DNA of 64,000 nucleotides from Bacteroidales bacterium (GTDB lineage: Bacteria > Bacteroidota > Bacteroidia > Bacteroidales > UBA10428): contig JAFGBD010000023.1 of NCBI GenBank assembly GCA_016933335.1, positions 1 through 64,000 of the forward strand, given 5' to 3'. The notes beneath the pieces are model-generated. The model was given only the letters and a program-made list of their open reading frames with translations, was not told where the DNA came from and searched no databases. Both the position numbers and the translations under genes were made by a program. Below, in pieces: positions 45,727 through 55,146 of this stretch (position 1 is the stretch's first letter; the number at the start of each line of letters is the position of its first letter).

Positions 45727-46716
45727 TCATCGCTTTTTTTTGTCATATACGGGACAGGGCAGTGCATGCATCTCTTTGCGGCATAACCGCCAGGAAAGCA
45801 TCAGTTCATGTGAGCCGTAACTTTGAAAGGTAAGGGGATTGAAACCTGACAGGAAAGCATAACTTGCCTGGAAATTGCCATGGCGATATCCTGCAAAGGG
45901 AATAAGTGACAGAGACCTGCCCGGGAACCTGTCAAGGTTATGGCGGTACGACAGGCCAAACCAGAACTTTTGCCTGTAGGAGATATTGATACCGATATCA
46001 ATCTGTTTGTGCAGCGATTCATTCATCTTGATGACCATTGAAGGCTCGAATATAAATACGTCCGAACGGCTGTTTATTTTTTGTCCCGCAGTTAAGAAGT
46101 AATGCCTTCCTTTATAAACCGGTTCTGCTGATGTCACATTTGCCAGTGGCGGCAACAGATCAGCCACCGTGATTCCGGCATAAAATCCGGGATGATAGAG
46201 GGCAATGCCCAGGTTGAAAGCAGGACTTACGGCGTTTATCCTGTTTCCGCCGATAACAGGATCATAATCAATGTTTCCAAAACCGGTTTGATCCAGAATA
46301 TATTGTCTGGCCATGGCTTCTATACCCATTGAAAGAGCTGTTTTACCTTTGCCGGGCAGCCTTACATGAAAAGCGTAAGTGCCGCCCAGGTTCATATGCT
46401 GATAGGCTCCGTTCACGTCACGGCAGAGCCGGATACCCAGTCCGTGCCATGTATCAGTGCTTCCGTGCGGCAGGTAGAATCTCCCGTATGCATTTAGTAC
46501 CTGTGTGTTGGGGGCATCTTTGATACCCAGCCATTGGTGATGGTCTGCCAGGCTGATGACACGGCAGTTCTCACGGCCGCGAAAAGCCGGGTTAAGCAGG
46601 GTGTTGTCGTGTAGGTACAGGTCGAATACCGGCAGCTCCTGGGCAGCAAGCCTGGCAATAAATACTCCCATGACTGAAATCAACAGCCATATCCTGCTAC
46701 CTGACAACTGACACAT
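45727..46716 (-). CDS. PorP/SprF family outer-membrane protein
   Basis: This 329-residue product starts with a signal peptide (MCQLSGSRIWLLISVMGVFIARLAAQ) and the family block DLYLHDNTLLNPAFRGRENCRVISLADHHQW (about 31-60). Alternating barrel strands follow (YAGITVADLLPPLANV, WFGLSYRHNLDRFPG). I chose the ATG at 46716, which overlaps the end of the upstream cargo gene by 20 bases. The frame opens further to 46824, but those residues are not signal-like. As partner of the type B cargo just upstream, it would help display or anchor it, in parallel to SprF and SprB. Confidence 0.85.
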   Translation of the reverse strand: MCQLSGSRIWLLISVMGVFIARLAAQELPVFDLYLHDNTLLNPAFRGRENCRVISLADHHQWLGIKDAPNTQVLNAYGRFYLPHGSTDTWHGLGIRLCRDVNGAYQHMNLGGTYAFHVRLPGKGKTALSMGIEAMARQYILDQTGFGNIDYDPVIGGNRINAVSPAFNLGIALYHPGFYAGITVADLLPPLANVTSAEPVYKGRHYFLTAGQKINSRSDVFIFEPSMVIKMNESLHKQIDIGINISYRQKFWFGLSYRHNLDRFPGRSLSLIPFAGYRHGNFQASYAFLSGFNPLTFQSYGSHELMLSWRLCRKEMHALPCPVYDKKKR

Positions 46717-48418
46717 ATCCTGTAATTGGTTTGGAATTGTCTTCAAAGGTGATGATATACCAGTATGAATCGGCCTTAACCGGTTTGCCCAGATAAGTTC
46801 CATCCCATCCTGATTCTTCGCCACGGTATGATATTATTTTCTTGCCGTTCCGGTCGTAAATGGTGATAACGGCTCCGGGATGGATCCTGAAGTATGGTAT
46901 CTCCCAGCGATCATTAAATCCATCGCCGTTGGGTGTAATAAACCTGGGAATGTCAAGCGAAATCTCTATGTTAATTTGAGCTGATGCTTTGCATCCGTTA
47001 GTATCTGTCACTTCAACCAGGTATGTTCCGGGTTCCGTCACAGTTATTTCTTCGTCGTTTGCACCGGTAGACCAGGCATAATTTCTGAAGCCGTAACCGG
47101 GACTCAGGATTAAAGATGCTCCAGGCACCAGACTGGTATCATTTCCCAGGCTGATAACAGGATTGTTAAATACAACCACATCTTTACAGACCGTTTGCTG
47201 TGTTGGCAGGCCCTCATCGATTGCCAGCGATACATTGTAAATTCCGGGTATGTCATATGTTACTTTAGGGGGATCTCTTTCTGTTGAATATGGCAGCGAA
47301 GCATTGCTGCAGGGTTGAAAAAAGAGTCTTGTCAGCGTATTGTTGATATTGCCTGTAAGCATGTAAAGCCTGTCATTTTCCCTGAAGATATTTGATATCC
47401 CGTGTGGCTGATAAAGATCTCCTACATTTCCAAGCGATTCAAATACAGGCATACCGGTAATGCCATCTGTGAATTCAAACCTTACCAGCTCGTTGGAATA
47501 ATGATTGGCGACAAATCCGTAAATCTGTTCGCAGTCACGGATGATGGTCAGATCAAAAGGCGAATACAGATCTCCTGAGCCACCCAGATTGATGCCGACG
47601 GGAGTATTCAGCAGTGATCCTGAAAAATCAAGTCTTGAAAGGGTATTCGATCCGAAATTGGTTATAAATACATACCAGTTGCCGTTATCGAAAACAGGCT
47701 GTATGCCGCATGGTTTGTTAAGGTTACCGATATTTCCCAGGTTTTCGGCAACCGGAGGGTTTGCCAGTCCGCCCGAAAACACAAAACGCGTGATGGTGCT
47801 TGTGGTGTAATTGACAGTCAGTCCTGTCCAGACTGTCCCTTCAGGGTACATGTACAGATCAATGGGATAAGATAATTCCCCCAGGTTTCCCAGGTTTGTT
47901 GTTGCAGGCAGGTTACCCGGTGATGTACCAAAATCCAGCCTGATGATGGATGAGCTGCTGCCAATTCCTCCGACCATGAATCCGTACCAGCTGCCTGAGT
48001 GCTCTATTACCTGTATTCCCTCCAAATGGTCGATACCGGATACAGAGCCCAGGTTAACCGTAACCGGAGGATCATTCAGCGTACCTGCAAAATAATTACG
48101 CGTAAGGGTTCCGTCCACATGGTTGGTAATAAAGGCATAATATCCTTCGCCGGTACGGACAACCGAGATGAATGCGGGTCCGTTGACCTGGCCTGTTGCA
48201 TCCATGTTTTCACCCAAAGGCATGTAATCCAGACTGGCCGAGCAAAAATTCCAGAACCAGGTCCGGGCAGTCGGGGAAAGATTCACAACCTGCATGGAGT
48301 CGCGGATACAAACGGTGTCAGGCACAGAGAAAGCAGCCTGGGAATAAGCGTCTGCGGTTATAAAAAGAAATCCGGTAGTATATATAACTACATGCTTAAT
48401 TTGGTTCCGCGTGATCAT
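46697..48418 (-). CDS. Secreted beta-propeller protein with type B T9SS C-terminal domain
   Basis: The 573-residue protein has a signal peptide (to about Gln27), a short PKD-like stretch, and a run of repeats of about 47 residues around NLGxxGxLxxPxxxxxxxxxGxxYxFVxNxxxNxLxRxxF that looks like a propeller (about 75-390). An Ig-like segment (NPVISLGNDTSLVPG, VEVTDTNGC) follows. The last about 90 residues are a type B sorting domain (PRFITPNGDGFNDRWEIPYF, ITIYDRNGKKIISY, GWDGTYLGKPVKADSYWYI, ending VSVVR). The start ATG overlaps the stop of the interrupted upstream frame as ATGA. The PorP/SprF-like gene follows with an overlap. Confidence 0.87.
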   Translation of the reverse strand: MITRNQIKHVVIYTTGFLFITADAYSQAAFSVPDTVCIRDSMQVVNLSPTARTWFWNFCSASLDYMPLGENMDATGQVNGPAFISVVRTGEGYYAFITNHVDGTLTRNYFAGTLNDPPVTVNLGSVSGIDHLEGIQVIEHSGSWYGFMVGGIGSSSSIIRLDFGTSPGNLPATTNLGNLGELSYPIDLYMYPEGTVWTGLTVNYTTSTITRFVFSGGLANPPVAENLGNIGNLNKPCGIQPVFDNGNWYVFITNFGSNTLSRLDFSGSLLNTPVGINLGGSGDLYSPFDLTIIRDCEQIYGFVANHYSNELVRFEFTDGITGMPVFESLGNVGDLYQPHGISNIFRENDRLYMLTGNINNTLTRLFFQPCSNASLPYSTERDPPKVTYDIPGIYNVSLAIDEGLPTQQTVCKDVVVFNNPVISLGNDTSLVPGASLILSPGYGFRNYAWSTGANDEEITVTEPGTYLVEVTDTNGCKASAQINIEISLDIPRFITPNGDGFNDRWEIPYFRIHPGAVITIYDRNGKKIISYRGEESGWDGTYLGKPVKADSYWYIITFEDNSKPITGYVSVVR

Positions 48419-48516
48419 TGTTGAATGATAACTCTTTTTACACTGCTTATATTGCCTTTCATATCTTTTGTTTCCATTATCAGTATATAACAACTATTCT
48501 CACGTCTGTTTGTATA
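48415..48516 (-). pseudogene. In-frame tail of the giant protein's sorting domain behind the amber codon
   Basis: Directly after the TAG at 48517-48519 the same frame stays open for 33 codons. It contains NSCYILIMETKDMKG and ends SSVKRVIIQQ, which matches the end of a type A sorting domain (GxYxYxIxxxxxxxxxKxVxxQ). The frame ends in TGA (48415-48417), overlapping the next gene's ATG (48416-48418). A TGG to TAG change (Trp to stop) is the simplest explanation. A sequencing error or readthrough cannot be excluded. Confidence 0.8.
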
Positions 48517-51500
48517 CTATTCAACAGCATGCACTCCCTCGGAATGCGGAACACTGGTGATCCGGTTGATTTCACAGCCGTTCATCCCGAAGATCCTGAA
48601 CTGCACCTCGTTTGCAGTTTCGTCAAGTATATAGCGGATGACCAGGTGATCGCGGAACGGATTCGGATAAGCTGTGAGCAACCCGGTATGATCCATGTTA
48701 TCTTCGAGTGTACTGATACCCTGTCCGCCTTCAAATTCAAGGCTGTTATTCAATTCAAATACTTCCCTGAGGTCATCCCCGTCATCAATAATGGCAACGA
48801 ACCTGGTTATTTCGGCATTTGGCAGGATATAGTCCGCATGAAGTATAACCTCCTGATCTGTTGCAAAGGAGTCGATTTCCATCTCGGCAAGTGGCAGCTC
48901 GGCAATGCCTTGACCGACCACCGGATATACTCTTAAAAATATTTTTTTCGCAGGAATTCCCCTGTTTACAGCTGTGACCTCTATCCTGGCAGTATTGCCG
49001 TCAATTTCCGAAACAGCTGCATAAAGCTGGAAATCGGGTATGGAAAGCATTACTTTTTCTTCATCTGAATAACTGTATGATGCGGTTATCGAAGTTCCTT
49101 CATAGGCAACATCGGATGATGCAATCAGGTTCATCAGTCCGGATTTTTCATTGATATCGTGCAGCCTGAAAGGCAGGTAAACCGGTTTTGATTCACCCGG
49201 AACAACGGCTCCCAGTGACACAAGAATGGCATTATTGTATACTGTTGCCCCTGCTGGCAGGCTGTCTTCCATGATTTCATAGAAATCTCCCGGATATACG
49301 GTAACAACTGTATTGGAAGAAATATCATTTCCTGTGTTGGTAACCGTCAGACGTGTCAGTATATAGACGTCCTGATCCGGCTCAAACATCAGGGTATCTT
49401 CAATACGGTAACCGTTTACTTTATAGATCCGGTTCGACAGCGTGATCCTGGGTCCGACAGGAAAGACATACAGCGGACCGCCCAAAAATTCAAGATCCTC
49501 CCCGAATGCTGACTGGTAACCCAGTAACTCATTGTTGACGATTCTCATCTGTTCTCCGGCATTATAGCTGTTCACAGCCACCCTTTCAAGCAGGTACAGG
49601 AATACCGAATCGGGATGCGGAAAATCTGAAAAACGCGAAAGATCAATGATTTCTGCACCACCTTCGTTTGTAGCCGGCAGTATGCTGGTGATTGATTCAA
49701 AATCATCAGGTATAATTTCTTCAGCCGACCATTTAACTTCACCGGTAAATGACAATCCTGTGGTGCCTTGTATGCTGAGCGATTCCAATTGTGACTGTCC
49801 GATTACAAAATTCACCAGACCGGATACTGCCCCGTTTTCATCTTTATCAACGATGCTGAACTGTGCTTCAGGCACATCACACGAATAGGTCCCGTGATCT
49901 TCGCCGGTGTAATAGACCCGGCTGGTCTGCATGTCGAAGTCCATCTTGTATATTCCACGGGAGAGCGATTCATCAAGGCTTAAAAGAAAGATAAAATAAG
50001 CCCGTCTTGATGGCTGCAATAATGGTAACACGTTGCCGTGCTTTATCAGCACTTCCCCTTCGGGCTGGTTAAAACGCCATCCGGCCCCGAATGTGCCGAT
50101 GTCGTCACCGGGAACAAGCGGGCGGGGATATGCAACATAGCTCATGGCAACCGATGTGTTTCCAAGTTCAGGTGAAATCACGGGTGTAAGCGTTGTATTG
50201 ATCCATCTGTCGTCGGTACCGTTCATCACTTCGATCTTCACTTCAAGAAAAGTGCCGCTGATGGTTTTCGGATAGGCTGAAAGCCCGGGTATCGACGGAT
50301 CAGGATCAGGAATAAGCGTAATGGTTATATGATCATAATCCGGATCGATGAGGGTGGTCATATCCGGATTGGGGAGTATCAGGCTGCAGGGGTCTTTTCC
50401 GCCTGCAAATGTTGTGACCGATGCTTCGCCAAATCCATGCGACAGGTGATAAGGATCGTACCGGGAGTCGAAGCGGTGAGGCTCGTTCTCATCGGTGATG
50501 ACATGCCGCAGATAAACCGTATCATTACCATATTTTACACTGGAAGGTATCACTTCGGAGCTGACTGAAATGTCATCTCCAATGGAGTTAGCTGATAACA
50601 CATGCGAAAAGATCACCCATGGCGAGCCGCCAAAGATCTCTTCCACAACCAGTACTCCCCCCTTGCTGATATCAAGGGAACCTTCCCGCCCTCTGCCTTC
50701 GTAACTGGCATGTATCCGGATATGTGTTTTCCCTGGTTTTTCAAAGAAATCATCCCCGTAGGTATTATCTGTACCATCTGACCAGCCCGATTTAACCATC
50801 CCGTAAATATCATCCTGAAACGGAACGGCAGGTTCATCCGGATATTCTTCACCATCTCCCGGCATGAAAGCATCGTGCAGAAAACCTGTTGACGAGCTGA
50901 AGCGGTCGCCCCGGTCATCAATCCAGTCATCGGTATCGTCAGAATTATCATCATCAAGTGACGGGGGGATCAATAACTGGGGAATGTAAACATGGTATTC
51001 GAAAGGATCTTCCCAGATCTCTATGGCATTCGCCGTGTTCGGATTGTCAATCCACCGGCTGAAAGGCATGCCGTCAATCTCCACGATCGAATCGAGGTTG
51101 TAACTTCCGTCACTGTATCGGGGCAGGGTGATGGAGTATCCTCCCATACCCTTGGGGATATCATAGATGAAGTAACCGAACACACCGTCGCCGTATGGAT
51201 CAATCCCGTCAATGGCTTCTGACGGATCATTGAAGTCGACATCGTACCCGACATTTCTGATCCAGTAATATGAGTATTCGGTTGTGGCGTCAATATCAAA
51301 GGTCAGCAACGCTTTATCGTGCGAAGGTAAATAATCGAGTTTATTGCCCAGTGTATCCTGTATCAGGAAGTTGTTTGACAGGTATTCGAACTGGAGCGGA
51401 TTGGGCAGGGGAGCGTAATAGGTATACGTGGTGCGGATGGGTGTTATACGGTCTTCCTCAAAGATGGTCTCATAGCAAATGTCTGAATACATCGATTGTG

Positions 51501-53895
51501 AAGGAACCGGATTGTACATATCGATTTCCTCACCGCCCAGCGATACCACTGCGATGAATTCATTGTGTGGTTGCGGCACTGTCCCGGCGCAGCTGTCAGT
51601 GGGCAAAAGATGATAACCGGTTGCTGCCGTGTCAATAAAGGTATAACCTTCGTAATTGCCTATGCGCTGGTAGATGAACTGTTTCCAGATGACCTCTCCG
51701 TTTTCATCGCGCTCCATCCAGTGTGTCCAGCTTGTATCGGCAAGATCCGGACTTTCGACGTCGGGGGAATACGGATAGAACATACCCGGGATCGGACCGG
51801 GAACCGAATCACAGGCATATCCCACACCGGCTGCCATTTTTACCAGGTCAGGCGGATCGATCCATAATTCATAAGAGCAGTATGGGTCGAAGTACTGGTA
51901 TCCTTTTACTTCGCCGATGTTCCATGTTACCTTCCATACCCTGATTTCATCTCCCGGCTCTTCGATGTCGATGGTCCCGTCGCCATCTGTATCCTGGGCC
52001 CTGGTGCCGTCATGATCGATATCTTCATATACTATCTCATCAAATCCTGCTGAAAGGTGCGTCCATGGATTTGCCCAGTAAACCTCTTCTTCTGTGATGG
52101 TATATCCTTTCGGATAGATGGAAGAGGTATCGAGCCATGCATCAGGCTTGCCGTCACTGTCCATGTCAAATTCGGGCGCAGATTCCAGGTTGCTGCCCCG
52201 AAGCACGTCGATATATTTGCCGCCAGGAGTCTTCAGGATGGGAATGTTAAGTGACCGGTCGCTCCAGTAAAACGGGACATCTTTGGGAATATACTGGGTA
52301 TAAACCACATTTTCGGCAGGTGTTCTCTGCTTGTTCTCCATGATCATGAACACCTTGAAAGGCTGGTATTCAAGTCCGAGGAAGTTTTTCCAGTTGACAT
52401 CGGTATCTGCAAAAATCCGTGCGCTGAACAACGGTTCCGTATAACATCGATACATTGAAAATTTACCTGTTGTTGTTTCCGGTGAAGGATAGGAGACGAC
52501 AGAAACCGAAGCCGGCAGGTATTTATTGTTAACGAGGTAGCCGTCAACCTGTTCATGCACCGGATCATCCGGATCGGGACTGGCCAGCCGGTAGATGATT
52601 CCGACTTCGGAAAAGGGCTGGACGGAAATGCCGTAAATGGTGAGTGCATGATCATCTAAGCTGGTTGTACCGGGTGATGTAACCACTCCGGCAAATTGAT
52701 AATAATCACTGATATTCTCTGTGACGGTGATGTTTTCGATGACAGATCCGGTAAGATTCCTGACAGCTATCCTGACATCAAAGGTATCTTTCCTGTCAAA
52801 AGAAACGGCATTTTTACCGGCAACTATCTGCGGCGGAAGCACATTCTCCAGTGATCTGCTCACATCGACACGGTCTGACATGGCATACATCAGCATGTTT
52901 AATGTCCATTGCAGCTGCCGCTTACCTGTTCCTTCAGCAAATCCGCCGGCAGTGGGCAGGCCGAGATTGCAGATGATTTGTCCCCCGCCCGGCAGGGCCA
53001 TTTCAAAAATAACCGGACGGTCATCGGCAGCAGCACGGGCAATCATATGGATACCACCGGCATTGACCATTGGTACGGTACCGGAATACAGTTTATTTCC
53101 TGCATCTGCCGAGTTGAATGCAAGGGGACTGGTGTCGTCGTCAAGGGCAATATCTATCAGGCTTTCTGTGCCGCTGTTAACGGAATTGCCGAAATCTACC
53201 GAAGAGGAAGCCAGGTATCCGAGTTTTTCCAGCAGGTATACTGCATTTCCTTCGGCATATATTGTCGATCCTTTGTTTAAAAATTCATCCAGACGGCTTT
53301 TAAGAAAGGGAGCCTGCGCGGCTACCTGATCGATGTAATATGCCCCGTCTTCTCCGTTAAAGGCAAATGAAGGGATGATCAGTATCCTGACCGAATCGGA
53401 TATGCCTTTGTCATTCAGATCATCTTCATTGAGAGTCAGAAGGATATCGGAGTAGAGAAAGGTTTCAAACAACTGCCTGAAATACATTGTTTCCCAGGTG
53501 ACCGTGTAATCGCTGACTTTGACATTGCTGCAGAAAACCGCGATTCTGCCGGCTTGCCGGTTGAAGTGGACGGCACGGTGCGAAACAGACTTCCAGTCAT
53601 AACCGGGAGCAGCGGTAACAGTAAGTCCGGCAAAGGATGAAGGCAGCCCGGCAGGCAGCACAAAGCTTCCTTTTGATGTTCCGCCAGTTATCCAGTAGGA
53701 TGAGTGTTCCCCGTATTCCTTAAAAAGGGTAGAGGATGACTGTTCATGAAATCCATCATCGGAAACTGCAAGCACAGCCTTGTATGCTTTCAGAAAATCT
53801 GTTTGACCGGAGTTGACCTGCAGAACAACAGGATCCTGAGTGAAGGCAGACTGTATAAGAACAGCAGCTGCCATAAAGGTAGTCAGTAGTTTCAT
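48517..53895 (-). CDS. Giant T9SS surface protein, sorting domain cut by an amber stop
   Basis: The 1792-residue protein has a signal peptide (MKLLTTFMAAAVLIQSAFTQ) and an N-terminal part with a GATase-like segment (VRILIIPSFAFNGEDGAYYIDQ, about 195-250). Long Ig-like/DUF11-type domains follow, with acidic calcium-binding-like runs (DTDGDGTIDIEEPGDE, MDSDGKPDAW). Near the end are the first two thirds of a T9SS type A sorting domain (AYPNPFRDHLVIRYILDE, RIFGMNGCEINRI). The frame stops at TAG (48517-48519) after HSEGVHAVE, where homologous domains have a Trp. The missing end follows in frame (see 48415-48516). I chose the ATG at 53895, which starts a signal peptide; 53970 adds 25 residues. The function is unknown; adhesion or matrix is likely. 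Confidence 0.82.
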   Translation of the reverse strand: MKLLTTFMAAAVLIQSAFTQDPVVLQVNSGQTDFLKAYKAVLAVSDDGFHEQSSSTLFKEYGEHSSYWITGGTSKGSFVLPAGLPSSFAGLTVTAAPGYDWKSVSHRAVHFNRQAGRIAVFCSNVKVSDYTVTWETMYFRQLFETFLYSDILLTLNEDDLNDKGISDSVRILIIPSFAFNGEDGAYYIDQVAAQAPFLKSRLDEFLNKGSTIYAEGNAVYLLEKLGYLASSSVDFGNSVNSGTESLIDIALDDDTSPLAFNSADAGNKLYSGTVPMVNAGGIHMIARAAADDRPVIFEMALPGGGQIICNLGLPTAGGFAEGTGKRQLQWTLNMLMYAMSDRVDVSRSLENVLPPQIVAGKNAVSFDRKDTFDVRIAVRNLTGSVIENITVTENISDYYQFAGVVTSPGTTSLDDHALTIYGISVQPFSEVGIIYRLASPDPDDPVHEQVDGYLVNNKYLPASVSVVSYPSPETTTGKFSMYRCYTEPLFSARIFADTDVNWKNFLGLEYQPFKVFMIMENKQRTPAENVVYTQYIPKDVPFYWSDRSLNIPILKTPGGKYIDVLRGSNLESAPEFDMDSDGKPDAWLDTSSIYPKGYTITEEEVYWANPWTHLSAGFDEIVYEDIDHDGTRAQDTDGDGTIDIEEPGDEIRVWKVTWNIGEVKGYQYFDPYCSYELWIDPPDLVKMAAGVGYACDSVPGPIPGMFYPYSPDVESPDLADTSWTHWMERDENGEVIWKQFIYQRIGNYEGYTFIDTAATGYHLLPTDSCAGTVPQPHNEFIAVVSLGGEEIDMYNPVPSQSMYSDICYETIFEEDRITPIRTTYTYYAPLPNPLQFEYLSNNFLIQDTLGNKLDYLPSHDKALLTFDIDATTEYSYYWIRNVGYDVDFNDPSEAIDGIDPYGDGVFGYFIYDIPKGMGGYSITLPRYSDGSYNLDSIVEIDGMPFSRWIDNPNTANAIEIWEDPFEYHVYIPQLLIPPSLDDDNSDDTDDWIDDRGDRFSSSTGFLHDAFMPGDGEEYPDEPAVPFQDDIYGMVKSGWSDGTDNTYGDDFFEKPGKTHIRIHASYEGRGREGSLDISKGGVLVVEEIFGGSPWVIFSHVLSANSIGDDISVSSEVIPSSVKYGNDTVYLRHVITDENEPHRFDSRYDPYHLSHGFGEASVTTFAGGKDPCSLILPNPDMTTLIDPDYDHITITLIPDPDPSIPGLSAYPKTISGTFLEVKIEVMNGTDDRWINTTLTPVISPELGNTSVAMSYVAYPRPLVPGDDIGTFGAGWRFNQPEGEVLIKHGNVLPLLQPSRRAYFIFLLSLDESLSRGIYKMDFDMQTSRVYYTGEDHGTYSCDVPEAQFSIVDKDENGAVSGLVNFVIGQSQLESLSIQGTTGLSFTGEVKWSAEEIIPDDFESITSILPATNEGGAEIIDLSRFSDFPHPDSVFLYLLERVAVNSYNAGEQMRIVNNELLGYQSAFGEDLEFLGGPLYVFPVGPRITLSNRIYKVNGYRIEDTLMFEPDQDVYILTRLTVTNTGNDISSNTVVTVYPGDFYEIMEDSLPAGATVYNNAILVSLGAVVPGESKPVYLPFRLHDINEKSGLMNLIASSDVAYEGTSITASYSYSDEEKVMLSIPDFQLYAAVSEIDGNTARIEVTAVNRGIPAKKIFLRVYPVVGQGIAELPLAEMEIDSFATDQEVILHADYILPNAEITRFVAIIDDGDDLREVFELNNSLEFEGGQGISTLEDNMDHTGLLTAYPNPFRDHLVIRYILDETANEVQFRIFGMNGCEINRITSVPHSEGVHAVE

Positions 53896-54279
53896 GAGAT
53901 GTATTTTTTGGTAAGACCTGATGTATATAACGTTTTTGCCCGACTTAATTGTACTTAATATACCTGCCAAATGTTACAATCCACCGATTAAAATTAGTAA
54001 AATCTTTAGTTTTATATACTGAACAAAACTGCATACTTTAATTATATTCTTTTCATTGTTTGCAATAAAAGAAGAGAGGCAAAAAATACGATCAGTATTG
54101 ATTGATATAATGATATCAATTTTATCAGTATTTTAGATTCATATTTTTATTAAGAAATAAACAACAATCTTTCAATGATTTATCTATTCCAGAAGCTAAA
54201 TTGCACATTTATTCAATGACTTTCAATATTAATAAACACTCTTCCATAAAACAAAATAATAATTAAAAGAACAACAGAC
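53896..54279. other. 384-base AT-rich gap between divergent genes
   Basis: It must contain the promoters for the T9SS operon (left) and the VOC gene (right). The only structure I see is a palindrome with flanking direct repeats at 54091-54132. On the minus strand TAACATTTG near the operon start is close to TAnnTTTG but one base too long. Confidence 0.5.
54091..54132. promoter_or_regulatory. Palindrome flanked by direct repeats, candidate operator
   Basis: ATTGATAT-AATG-ATATCAAT (54101-54120) is a perfect 8-bp inverted repeat. ATCAGTATT occurs on both sides in direct orientation (54091-54099 and 54124-54132), 33 bases apart, about three helical turns. This could be a binding site for a dimeric regulator of either flanking gene. 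Confidence 0.4.
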
Positions 54280-54756
54280 ATGAAATACATTTGCCCGCTG
54301 ATTACGGTTTCGGATATAGGTCGGTCGCGCGATTTTTATGAAAGGATCCTAGGACAAAAAGTAAAATATGATTATGGAGAAAATGTAACATTTGAGGGTG
54401 ATTTTGCCATTCATCTCAGATCACATTTTAAGGAACTTATTAATAACAAAAAGATTAAGTCTTGCAGCAACAATTTTGAATTGTATTTCGAACATGATGA
54501 TCCGGATAAACTGGTTGAAAAATTAAAGGATCATGGCGTGACATTTATTCATGAAATGAGGGAACAACCCTGGAGACAAAGGGTTGTAAGATTTTATGAC
54601 CCTGATAACAATATCATTGAGGTTGGGGAATCGCTGGAGCATTTGTCTTACAGACTCAACCATGAGGGAATGACTGCCGGGGAGATATCAGGTATCATCA
54701 GTATGCCTGAAATTTTTGTGAAAAAATCAATAGAAAAGTATGAAGCTTTCAAATAG
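54280..54756 (+). CDS. VOC (glyoxalase/bleomycin-resistance fold) family protein
   Basis: The 158-residue protein begins with the VOC pattern PLITVSDIGRSRDFYERILGQKV and has the second half-motif VVRFYDPDNNIIEVGESLE near 107-125. Glu118-type residues at the end of this strand are metal ligands in the superfamily. The C-terminal 30 residues (MTAGEISGIISMPEIFVKKSIEKY) go beyond the minimal domain and look like a helix-turn-helix-type helical tail. The substrate cannot be predicted; VOC enzymes range from glyoxalases to dioxygenases and antibiotic-binding proteins. Confidence 0.85.
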   Translation: MKYICPLITVSDIGRSRDFYERILGQKVKYDYGENVTFEGDFAIHLRSHFKELINNKKIKSCSNNFELYFEHDDPDKLVEKLKDHGVTFIHEMREQPWRQRVVRFYDPDNNIIEVGESLEHLSYRLNHEGMTAGEISGIISMPEIFVKKSIEKYEAFK

Positions 54757-54810
54757 ATATATTATTCTTATTGAAATTTAATCAGGTCGAACATAGGACA
54801 GGCTTTAAGC

Positions 54811-55135
54811 ATGAGAAATATGGAAGGCTGATTTAAATCCTGCCAAAGGCAGTGAAGAGGGAGGATTCAGGCCTGTCGTGATCCTGAGCGGTAACCTGCT
54901 GAACCGGTATTTACCAATTGTTATTGCCGCTCCGCTGACAACAAAAATTAAAAAATACAAAGGAAATCCGCTTATAAAGCCTTCCGGGTCCAACGGATTA
55001 GATCGTGAATCGGAATTGTTGGTGTTTCATATCAGGTCAATTTCAATAGATCGGCTGGTAAAAAAAATGGGAAGTATCAATCTTTCAGAACTTAACCTGG
55101 CCATTAAAATCCTGAACGATATTATAAAATATTAG
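54811..55135 (+). pseudogene. Remnant of a MazF/PemK-type toxin
   Basis: From 54815 the frame reads EIWKADLNPAKGSEEGGF, continues RPVVILSGNLLNRYLPIVI and APLTTKIKKYKGNP, and ends ILNDIIKY. This is a nearly full MazF/PemK mRNA-interferase sequence. The start is broken: ATG lies at 54811-54813, but one extra A (54814) puts it out of frame, and the in-frame codon before GAA is TGA. Removing that base gives M-E-I-W, a normal MazF start. A GTG at 54878 could still start an 85-residue product lacking the first strand. No antitoxin gene is found on either side, so the locus is likely dead. Confidence 0.75.
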
Positions 55136-55146
55136 GAATTATTAGC

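Noticed and set aside
48517-48519. TAG recoded as a sense codon in this genome
   Set aside because: TAG (and other stop codons) end other genes in the window normally, for example the MazF remnant, and no general read-through of TAG is needed to explain the rest.
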